Origin: Lepidurus packardi
Lineage: Eukaryota; Arthropoda; Branchiopoda; Notostraca; Triopsidae
Length of the DNA: 64,000 bases
Direction of reading: 5' to 3'
NCBI GenBank assembly: GCA_023053545.1
Contig: JAKZAN010000002.1
Coordinates: forward strand, 1,348,375 to 1,412,374
The notes under the pieces were generated by a model that was given only the letters and a program-made list of their open reading frames with translations, did no database searches and was not told the origin of the DNA. Every line of letters starts with the position of its first letter. Position 1 is the stretch's first letter. Below, piece by piece: positions 9,838 to 18,646 of this stretch. The position numbers and the translations under genes were made by a program.

Positions 9838-11313
9838 GCAATTCTGCGGATGTCGAATATTTTACACTGAAGGTGGATGGTACGAAAGATCGAACAGGGA
9901 CTGAGAATGTGTCGATTGCTATAAGATTTGTCTCAGCAGGACAACCTCAGGAGCACTTAATCTGCATTTCTCAACAATTGCTCTCAATGCCGAGGCCTTC
10001 ACAGATGTAAGTTTGGCAACTTTAAAAGAGGCTCAGTTGGATCCTAAAAATATCATTTCCCAATGCTATGACGGAGCCGCCGTTATGTCTGGACAGCATG
10101 GTGGGGTGCAAGCCTTGCTTCAGAAGCGTCTACAAAACGAAATTCCGTATATCCATTGCTTAAACCACAAATTGCATTTCGTTGTTGTGTGTGCTATTTC
10201 TGAGTGCAAAAAACTGCAGGACTTCTTCGACATATGCAGAAACTTATATGCATTTTTCTCAAAGCCTAGTGTTGCGGCCATGTATCAAGGCGATAAATTG
10301 AAGCGGCTCATGGAACATCGTTGGACAGGACACCTGCAGACGACTCAGGCAATAACAACAAATTATGATACAGTTGTGGATTTGCTTGAACTCTGCTCTA
10401 ATAGAGATTATCACTTTTCCATTGATATTCAATTGGAAGCAACTGGACTCTTGCATCGAGTCAATGCAGTGGAGTTTCAGTTCATTGCACACATGGTTCT
10501 CTCATTGCTGACCATCCTTGAACCAGCCAACAATAGCTTGCAGGGTGAAGCAATGGATCTTTCATCTGCATGTGATGTCATGGATGCCGTCATAGAGCGC
10601 ATTCGCAGCCTCCGTAATGAAGAGAAATTCCAAGTTCTTTTTGAGAAATTTGAAGGTCATGTTGATACGGAACAGAGACCGAAAAGAAGACGAACTCAGA
10701 TGAACTCACAATTAAAGAATTTCGTTGTGTTGGAATCTGTGGGACAGCCAGAACACCAGGACTTGTCTATCAGATGCGCATATCGCCAAATGTATTACGA
10801 AGTCGTTGACAGGACTCTGCTGGAACTAACAAACCGCTTCAGTGTCACTAACAGAAACCTTTACAAGTCTCTGGCATGTTTAAAGGCAAATCACCCAAAC
10901 TTTTTGAATATTGAGGAGCTAAAGACATTAGCGAATTTGCGTGACGTGGACCTAAACAAAACCAAACATGAATTTGAAACTGCGAAGATATTCCTATTGA
11001 AGAGGACCAGTACTGTAACAAACGTTCATCAGTTAGTGCAAGAACTGTAGGCTACTCTTACCGAGAGGCATTTCCATCTGTGTATCGTCTTGCAGCTTCC
11101 GCACTGACACTTGGTGCTTCAACTGCCACATGTGAGGCGAGTTTCAGTACTTTATCTCGTGTTCTAACTCCCTTTCGTACATCTATGACCCATTCTCGTA
11201 AAGCCAACCTTGTATTGCTCTCGTTTGAAAGTGACATCACAAATAACATCAAATCTGATGACTTTCTTCGACGGTTTGATGAAATGAAAAATCGTCGATT
11301 GCAGTTATTTTGA
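9838..11313 (+). pseudogene. hAT transposase (ZMYM1/DUF4371-like), frameshifted
   Basis: Three plus-strand frames follow each other. 9851-10000 encodes the start of the RNase H-like fold (KVDGTKDRTGTENVSIAIRF, the first-Asp region). 10013-11050 continues with CYDGAAVMSG (second Asp), HCLNHKLH and the helical insertion domain. 11080-11313 is the hAT C-terminal dimerisation domain (CEASFSTLSRVLTPFRTSM). The frame changes near 9985 and near 11060, next to an in-frame TAG at 11048-11050. The N-terminal zinc finger and the left end are missing. This is a dead hAT copy sitting directly to the right of the ISL2EU-type element. Confidence 0.8.
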
Positions 11314-11800
11314 GTCACGTTAATATCTTACGCATACAATTTCTTACTTCTGTATGTAATTGTTGTGTTATTTCTATACTACTGCATTCTTCCTTTGTTA
11401 TAGCAAATCTGTCTGACTGTCTGTACTCTCTATGTTCAATTGTCCATCGTGCAAACATAATAATTGTTTTTTGTCTTTGTTTCGGAAAAATGTGCGAAAA
11501 TCATTCCATATAGGCAATAATGCCGCAAAATAATGTCGAGATAAAAGGTCTATTTTGTTTTTCTTGATCATTCGAAATTTGAACATTTCAAAAAGTATTC
11601 ATTTATTACACGAGAATTACTGGCCCCCTTAATAAGAGTCTGCCCCCCCCCCCCTTCAAAAGGTGTCACGGTACGGGGCTGGTCGGTGGGGTTCGCAAAT
11701 GCTGACGCTTGATGACAAGGGGTGAGGGGGGGTTGGCCAAAAAGTGACGCCATCCTCTACTCCTAAAAATTTTTCTTTCCTGGTGGAAAAACATGCTTTT

Positions 11801-11990
11801 GCACAGTACCTTTAAAAAAATCGACCCCAACAAAGCGTACCATCCTAACGGCCCGCAACTGTGCGTCTGGGAACACTACGGACACAACGGACGGCTATTC
11901 ACACTTCGCAGCACTGTTTCCAGATGCGCAGTTGCGGGCCATTAGGACAGTATGGTTTGTTGGGGTCGATTTTTTATAGGTACTGCACAG
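11801..11990. repeat. Imperfect fold-back repeat with about 76-bp arms
   Basis: The left arm 11801-11876 (GCACAGTACC...AATCGACCCCAACAAA...GGCCCGCAACTG) is matched in reverse complement by 11915-11990, with a 38-bp spacer and scattered mismatches. It resembles a small MITE or a structured transposon end. No protein is encoded. Confidence 0.8.
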
Positions 11991-12403
11991 TTTTGCCTTT
12001 GCTTAGTGGTTGCTGAGGTATATGATGGGTATATGAGCCGAAGCAGCCCCGAAAGCTGAGGTTAAAACAGAAGGGGAGTGGTGAAACAGGAGGGGTGGGG
12101 GGTCTGGGGTGGATGAGCACAGGATGAGCACGGAAGGAGTGGACGAGCACAGCGATCTGGTCATTTTGATAGTCTGAGCAGAGCGACCAAAGGGAAATCA
12201 AAGCGTTTGAACTAGTTTTAAACGCAATAGTATTGTTCCAAGCTTGTGTTTGTGTTACAATTGTGTGAATTGTCCTAGTGATCGCATAATTTGGGTAATT
12301 GCATAATTTGCATAATTCGCATAATTGTCCTAGTGATCACATAATTTGGTTTAATAACGGAAAGACCTATACCGAATTTGCATATCTAAGAAAATTTGTT
12401 AAA

Positions 12404-15125
12404 ATGTCCACCAAGAAAGGCCCCCATTGGCCTTTGTCGTATCAACGTCTCACAGATGCGTATAATCGGTTCTATGGAAGCGAAAAAACTCCAGCTCAAA
12501 TCCAGGCAGAAATAAATAAGTTTTGGTCCGTGGCAAAACAGAATGCAGAAACCCGAGATAAAGTCGTGGATGAAAAAGTTGTAGAACTAAAGGCAAAGAG
12601 TATGAAAAGAAAGAGTAGGCCAGATCAGTTCTGGGTCGATTTCTCAAAACATAACAATTCAAAATCCAGAAACAGTTCTCTTCAAATAATCGAAAGCCCT
12701 TCGGGAAATACATCTTCCTCCCGACCGTCTGATGTAGATGTCTCGAGTACCAGCAATTCTGAAAAGCTCGTCGAAATGCTTCCTGTTGACGAAGCTTGCC
12801 GTGAGCATAGCGAAGAAGCAGCAATCCGGTCTGGCGATTCAGTATCAGCATCCAATAACCAGGAAAATTACCTACGCCCGAAACAAGAATCGCTCCGAAG
12901 GGAAATAGAGCGACTTAAAGATGAATTGGACAGTTTGCTCAAGGTTCGCGAAATTGGTATATTGCCTGTAGATTTGAATCAACTCAGAGCAGTCAAAACT
13001 AAACTGACAACAGCGAAGAAGGGTTTGAAGCGCTTACAATCAAACATGCTGGCTTCAAGAAAAAAAAGGTCTTTGATAAAAAAAGAAGTTAAGCGTGGCC
13101 GCAAGTATCTCCAAGGAAAACGGCAAATGGAATGAGGCCAGATCCTTGCAAATCCGGGATGGTCCGGGCAGACCGCGGTTGGAAGAAGAGCAGCAAGCCT
13201 TGATGGATACCCTGGTTAAAATTGCATGTTTCAATGCCGCAGCCGCTAACAAACGCCGTTCTGAAGAACTTAGAAGCTGCAGAACGCTATCTCAGCTGCT
13301 CGAACTTCTCCACGATTTGGGATTTAGTATCAGTCGCTCAGGTCTTTACACGCGGTTGTTACCAAAGCGGTCCAACACAGCCGAAGGTAAACGGCATGTT
13401 AAGACAGTTCCCGTTCGCCTGTGCCGGGCACAAAACGATCTGCACAAAGCTCACCCTGATACAAGCTTTACGATTGCGTCCATGAAGGTATTGGAGGACG
13501 TCAGCGGGATTTTAGGCCCAGGTGAGGTTGCCTTTCATTTCGCAGGACGACAAGGCTCGTGTACCGATTGGATTAACGCCCGCTACTAAGCAAGCACCCC
13601 TTCTAATGCACGTGGAATACAGGGTCCGACTGCCCGATCATGACTGGGTCATTAGTGCGAAGCACAAATTGATTCCAAGCGTATATGCCGGTTGTGTAAT
13701 TCATGGAGATGCTATGTCTACCAACCGTGTTCCAGTTTCTTACAGTGGGCCGACTTACATTGCGATCAGGTATTGTTTACAAAAATTTTCCATTCGTAGT
13801 CTGTAGTGCTAAACAATGTATCCTTTATTTTGCAGAAGTGGTAAACATGACTCCTCAACGGCTTCCACACATGCCTACGACCTAGAACATCTGCTTGACC
13901 TTCCAGAATTTTCTGAGATCGTTAAAAATGAATTCGGCGCGTATAAACCTGTCGTATTCATTACTACGGATGGTGGTCCGGACGAGAATCCCCGATACAC
14001 GAAGGTCATCTTATTCGCAATTACGACCTTCAAACGCCTGAATCTGGATGCTTTGATTATCGCGACAAATGCTCCTGGACGCTCCGCTTTTAACAGGGTG
14101 GAACGACGGATGGCCCCTCTAAGCCGAGAGCTTGCCGGACTAATTCTGGAACATGATCACTTTGGAACTCATCTGGATGGTCAGGGACGCACCATCGATC
14201 TAAGCCGCGAGAAAGAGAACTTCAGGTTTGCAGGTGAAACCCTGGCAAAACTCTGGAGTGAAAATCTTCTGCTGGATGGTTTTCCAGTCGTCGCAGAATA
14301 CAAGGAGCCTGGATGCGAACTACCTGTGCCTGATCCTGGTGTTGAAATGCAGCCGAAGTGGTACGCCGAACATGTCAGAGAATCGAGGTACATGCTGCAA
14401 ATCGTTAGCTGTGGTGAATCAACGTGCTGCGGTCCTTGGCGTGGGAACTGGAATGGTACTATCCCTGGAAGATTTTTGCCGTGTCCGGTCCCTATTGAAA
14501 ACGCTTCCCACCCGCTTCACCAGCGTGCAGTTCCTAATAATCCGTCACCCGATAACACAGTTTTTCTGCCAGTGTTTGCTAACCATGTCTTAGGAAGAGC
14601 GTTAATAAGGAAGCGGATGATTACAAACTTTGCTGGTCAGGCTCCGTATTATTGGTTCTGCCCATCCCAAGGCTCTTCCGTGAGTAAACGAACTTGCTGG
14701 TATGTGAAAAACATTTCGTTTTCTTAATCTGTCTTTTATCGTACTTTTGTGTTAGATTTTGTAGGTTATATTTTGCGACCATGAAAAGCTTGCAGTCTCA
14801 TTTAGCTGCAATTCACCAGAAAAATAACCGAATAACTAAGCAAACCGAGTTCATGGGAGGTCTTACCCCAAGAATGATTATAGATGCCCGTGCCGACGAG
14901 ATATTGGTTCAAGCCAGGTCCCAAGATGGGGAGCTTGAAGAGGTTGAGTGGTGGCCTGAAGCAGACGTAGGGCCTGAAACAGCAGGAATACCGTTTCAGG
15001 CCAGTACTTTCCAAAACCCTGAGGGTGGTTTCCCTGTAATTGATCTGGATGACAAACATGTTATGGAGGACTGGCTTATCACATGGAGGTCGGAGTCGGA
15101 GTTGAAGAATTTTACATGTGTTTAG
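12404..15125 (+). pseudogene. Multi-exon DDE transposase with C-terminal C2H2 finger, frameshifted
   Basis: ATG at 12404 opens a frame to 13135: a basic N-terminus, a Ser-rich region, then a coiled coil. The frame changes between 13080 and 13135 (after an A-rich run) to one carrying a helix-turn-helix-like segment after GRPRLEEEQ, and changes again near 13540 (one extra base) to ISQDDKARVPIGL. Intron 13770-13835 is removed in frame. The next exon has TTDGGPDENPRYTK and FNRVERRMAPLSREL. The D...D...E spacing resembles IS-type DDE transposases whose last motif is WNKIEHR-like (ISAzo13-like); the eukaryotic family name is not known to me. Intron 14700-14764 precedes the last exon, which completes a C2H2 finger (FCPSQ...LQSHLAAIH) and ends at 15125. 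Two frameshifts make this copy inactive unless they are assembly errors. Confidence 0.65.
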
Positions 15126-15338
15126 AACTTCGTTAAGAAGTCTCGGAGCTCATTACAACGGATTTTTTTTTTATATAAAAAAACAACAACTTATATTTAT
15201 TACATGGGGGGGTCAACCTGGTGCTGACGCCATTTCGGGGGGAGCGGTGAAGCCAAAAGTGACGGTTGATGACCGAAGGGGGGGGGGGGGGTAAAAAAAT
15301 ACCGAGTTTTTGATGGCGCCATTAAAGGACGCTCCCTT

Positions 15339-16154
15339 ATGGCAGTATTTTGGAATGTTGTACTCCAGAGGACAAATCAAACCAGCAAGCGTCTTCAGTC
15401 ACAATCGATTGATTTATGCTTGGCGGTCGCTCTGTTAAAGTCACTTGCAGACTATGTGGCAGAGCAAAGAAATCATTTTGAGGAGTTCTGCGTCGCTGCA
15501 GCATCCTTGTGTGGCACCTCTGACTTCAAAGAAAAACGCCAGCGATTCCCCACAAGATATGCGGATGACGGCAATGCATCGACTGTCATTTTCAACAGCA
15601 AAAATCAATTCCGCATCCAAACGTTTCTCGTTATTATTGACTTGTTCATTGGAGACTTACAAAAGAGAATTGCGGCATATGCCAATGTCGACTCCAGCTT
15701 TCGCTTCCTCAATTACATTGAGACTGATGCTGACGGTATTGTGTCCTCACTGCAGAAGGCCATTGAAATGTATCCTAACGATATTTCTGCCGATTTGAAG
15801 GAAGAATGGGAGCACTGGCGCTTATTTCTTCGGTCATTTTTGCCAATGCCCGATTCCCCGTGTAGTCCGACACAAATGCTTAATATCATCCGAGAGCATG
15901 CTTTGCAAACGGCGTTCGCAAATGTCTTCGTCATTCTGCGCATCTACCTGACACTTCCAGTATCAAACTGCACAGGGGAAAGATCGTTCAGCCACATGAA
16001 GCGAATCAAGAGTGTACTACGTCCCTCGATGACCCAAGATCATTTTGTAAACCTCACGCTGATGAGCATTGAGAGTGACATTGTTTCTTCACTCGATTTT
16101 GATGATATTATTAATGTATTTGCCTCTGCGAAAGCGCGGCGAAGAAACACGTAA
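15339..16154 (+). pseudogene. hAT transposase C-terminal half (271 aa), N-terminus missing
   Basis: One uninterrupted frame ends with the hAT dimerisation domain (LPVSNCTGERSFSHMKRIKSVLRPSM, residues about 205-230). The preceding residues are the helical domain of a ZMYM1/DUF4371-type hAT protein. The catalytic start of the fold (first and second Asp) is absent, so this is a 5'-truncated copy; the ATG at 15339 is only the first in the frame. It differs from the hAT copy at 9838-11313. Two perfect hairpins follow directly after the stop. Confidence 0.75.
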
Positions 16155-16157
16155 ATA

Positions 16158-16225
16158 ATGAAATTGTATTTCCACAATTTCATCACGTAGTCGTTTTTTA
16201 TTTCCATTTAAAAAACGACTACGTG
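16158..16225. repeat. Two adjacent perfect hairpins
   Basis: Hairpin 1: 10-bp stem 16158-16167/16174-16183 with loop ATTTCC. Hairpin 2: 16-bp stem 16184-16199/16210-16225 (CACGTAGTCGTTTTTT) with loop ATTTCCATTT. They abut with no spacer and share the loop word ATTTCC. They start three bases after the hAT stop codon. Confidence 0.9.
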
Positions 16226-16319
16226 TCCTCCAGTTTTGAGTCAAATTTAAAAGTACGGAAGGGGCCTATTAATATAACAAGCGCCAGGGCCCACAAAAGG
16301 TTAATCCGGCTCTGAATAC

Positions 16320-16916
16320 AGAGATTCACTTAGACCCCAACCTCAGTTTAATAACGAAGTTAAACTACCTTCGTTCCCTTCTCATCCCAGAGATAGATAC
16401 GGTCATAGAAGGCTTAGCTACTTCAAGCGATAGTTATCCAAAAGCTCTCACCCTGCACAAATCTCGCTATGGACAGGAACCCAAACTTATCGACTCGTAT
16501 ATGCGCGCTCTAGAAGCCCTGCCTGGACCGTACTTCGACACGTCTTCTGTAAGACGATTCCACGACTCCACTGAGTCTTATATCGGTAGTCTTGAGACCT
16601 TGGGAAAAGATACCGAATTATACGGAGATTTACTCGTCAATACGCTTTTAAATAAGCTACCGCCACAAATGAAGCAAACCTTCGCAAGGGAAAATAACGT
16701 AACAAACTGGGATTCAGATAAATTCAGATCCGCTCTAAGACGAGAATTAGAAATACGAAAAGAATGTAATCCAGTCAATACGACTAATTTGACAAGAAAC
16801 CCGCAAGATCGTCGTGGTCCCAACCATTTACAAGTCGGTACGCAATTTCCGACAGCATCCGCTCTCTTTGTTTCGGGACAACCCATAAGAAAGCCACTTA
16901 AATGTCCATTCAGAGT
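16320..16916 (+). pseudogene. BEL/Pao gag fragment (DUF1759-like)
   Basis: An open plus frame encodes the helical DUF1759-type gag segment: LNYLRSLLIPEIDTVIEGL, then SYPKALTLHKSRYG and a following helical bundle to about NLTRNP. This pattern (…L..L.G.A…I.GL…Y..A…L…YG) is typical of BEL/Pao gag. The 5' start and the zinc knuckle are missing, and the frame then runs into unrelated GC-rich sequence. Confidence 0.7.
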
Positions 16917-17045
16917 TGTTGCGAGCGCGCTCGAAGTTGCGCTCGCTCGCGAGCGGCTCGAATTTTCGCGAGCGAAGAGCGCGATTGCTCGTTTCATTTT
17001 TTTTGCGAGCGCGAGCGCAGGCAAATGAGCGCGCGCTCGAGGTGG
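16916..17045. repeat. Palindrome-rich GCGAGCGC segment
   Basis: Dense short palindromic words (GAGCGCGCTC, GCTCGCGAGC, TTCGCGAG) make a local GC- and CpG-rich island of 130 bp, unlike its AT-rich surroundings. Any translation through it is low complexity and not believable as a gag continuation. Confidence 0.7.
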
Positions 17046-17243
17046 TGGCGCCACCATCGCGGCTTATACGCGTACTAGAAGGCTTTCATAATTCCCGCAC
17101 AGACATCACGTCGGACTTTCGCTTGTGAAACTACGATTCAATACATAGCAACGATACATTGATACGATATATTGTTACGATACGATAGCGTTTTCAAAAA
17201 GACGCCAAGCATGTTGTGAGCACGTTGGGAGCTTCTTTGTTCG

Positions 17244-17650
17244 ATGGTTAGGAGCTGTCTTCCTCTTCTTTGCGTTTTCCTCGTGCAAACCGCCATTCAC
17301 TGGATTCAAAGTAAGTTGTGTTTGCTTTGCCCAATTGTTTAGACTTATTTGACTCTATTTTGCAGCCAATATCAAATGTTCCAAGGGCGTTGAGCCTGAT
17401 CGCTGTGTTCAAGCTGATGCTGCCCCAAACCCTGTAGTTTTCTTTCGTCTTCTTTGCGTTTTCCTCGTGCAAACCGCCATTCACTGGATTCAAAGTAAGT
17501 TGTGTTTGCTTTGCCTAATTGTTTAGACTTATTTGACTCTATTTTGCAGCCAATATCAAATATTTTTCTTTCACTTACAGAGTTACAGTGAGCCGTTCCA
17601 AAGGCGTTGAGCCTGATCGCTTGGATTGGCTATCACAACCCTTCTTCTAG
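17244..17650 (+). CDS. Small three-exon ORF with duplicated exon (98 aa, hypothetical)
   Basis: The model has exons 17244-17310, 17366-17494 and 17550-17650, joined by two 55-nt GT-AG introns in the same phase, ending in TAG at 17648-17650. The first 20 residues (MVRSCLPLLCVFLVQTAIHW) resemble a signal peptide. The exon end, the intron and the next exon start are repeated 184 bp downstream, so the second hydrophobic segment is a copy of the first. No homologue is recognised. It may be an expressed small secreted or membrane peptide, or only a repeat that keeps splice signals. Confidence 0.3.
17264..17563. repeat. 116-bp direct repeat at 184-bp spacing
   Basis: 17264-17379 and 17448-17563 are nearly identical; the one difference seen is CCCAATT against CCTAATT. 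A partial third copy of the exon part (GTTCC followed by GGCGTTGAGCC) lies near 17596-17620. Confidence 0.9.
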
Positions 17651-17794
17651 ACCGCGGCAACCGCGGCAAACCGCGGCAATTCGCATAAAAGCGGGTTCAG
17701 CCATGTTAGGGGAGGGGCTAGCGATCCGCTGCGAGGGTTGCATGCCGCAGCACACTATATAAGGCCGTTGCATTGAACCATTTTTCCTTCAGTC
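17651..17794 (+). promoter_or_regulatory. Core promoter with CCGCGGCAA repeats, TATA box and initiator
   Basis: Three CCGCGGCAA units lie at 17652-17679. TATATAAG is at 17756-17763 and TCAGTC, an arthropod-type initiator, is at 17789-17794. The TATA to initiator distance is about 33-35 bp. The ORF at 17943 follows on the same strand. Promoter function is inferred from motif spacing only. Confidence 0.5.
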
Positions 17795-17942
17795 TGTTCT
17801 GTGTTTCCCTTTGACTTTTTTCTTGGATTGATTATTTAGTTCTGTTCTTCTTTAACCCGGATTAATTTTTTTTCTCTTAACCCTGGATTAGATTATTTGA
17901 CTTTTTTCTTCTAACAGATTAACCCTTTCTCTCTTTACTAAT

Positions 17943-18290
17943 ATGAGTAAATCAAGGGCGCAGTTTTTTAAAAATTGTCTACGCGATCTTGAACGTAGAG
18001 CAAATTTGCCTGCGTCGGCCTACGATAGTTCTTCAAGAGCGCCCATACTGATTAGTAACGAACATTTTGAGAAGTTTAGGCAGGCGTGTTTTTCAAAGAA
18101 AACAGAGTTCGATGCTTACCCTCTCCCGAAGCGTATGGCAATATGGCAATCTCAGAGTTTTAATATTGACCAAATGGACACAACTGCTTCCAGTACTTTG
18201 CCCGAGCGTTTGAGCGAATTGTGGAGAACGATCATTTTAAACTTAATTCCGATGACTAAGCAAGACCACATTTCGCTGACCACATTTTGA
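17943..18290 (+). CDS. Hypothetical 115-aa ORF upstream of the OTU-MULE gene
   Basis: The ATG at 17943 lies about 150 nt after the predicted transcription start, making it the first likely start codon of that transcript. The product is basic at the N-terminus (MSKSRAQFFKNCLRDLERR) with no recognised domain or membrane segment. It may be the first exon of the protein at 18647-22212, whose own frame has no ATG before the OTU domain; no clear splice pair was confirmed. It could instead be an independent small protein of the same transposon. Confidence 0.45.
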   Translation: MSKSRAQFFKNCLRDLERRANLPASAYDSSSRAPILISNEHFEKFRQACFSKKTEFDAYPLPKRMAIWQSQSFNIDQMDTTASSTLPERLSELWRTIILNLIPMTKQDHISLTTF

Positions 18291-18330
18291 CAATATTTCG
18301 CCGACTTATAATTCTCAGCTCATATCCAGG

Positions 18331-18646
18331 ATGCCGAGCGTCAGATCACTAGCTAATTTCCTTCTCACGCATCCGGTCCATCCGAACATTCCCTCTGTTT
18401 ATAATTTAGCCCATTCAGCAGATTCCACGCCAAACATGTATACAAACGCTTGTTCTTCCCCGCTAGAAAGGAGGTCGCGCTCGGTCGCTCTCAGTCTCTC
18501 GCTATTTGTTACGCTCCCTTTTTCTCTCTGCCCAGTTAGTATAAGTTATAGTTTTCAATCTTGTTAAAACGTTTGTGACATATGGACGACCTAGTGAATT
18601 ATTGACTTAGTGACACGACTTGTACCGACGAAAATATTGAATAAAG
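18331..18646. other. Spacer between the 115-aa ORF and the OTU ORF
   Basis: Contains a CT/GC-rich segment (GCGCTCGGTCGCTCTC) and an AATAAA at 18639-18644, like the 3' part of an LTR or an alternative end of the upstream ORF. It could also be an intron. No coding function is recognised. Confidence 0.3.

Larger units (their letters stand above)
11635..15300 (+). mobile_element. Putative DDE transposon flanked by G/C-homopolymer modules
   Basis: A C12 run (11643-11654) and a G14 run (15278-15291) lie on the two sides of the transposase gene at 12404-15125. Both flanks also contain the words TTGATGAC followed by a G-rich run, GCCAAAA(A)GTGACG and GACGCCAT, in different order. The exact termini and target duplication are not resolved, so the limits are approximate. 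Confidence 0.4.

Noticed and set aside
16916-17028. Continuation of the gag ORF through the GCGAGCGC-rich segment
   Set aside because: Translation is low-complexity Ala/Arg/Ser and unrelated to gag; the DNA is a palindromic repeat.
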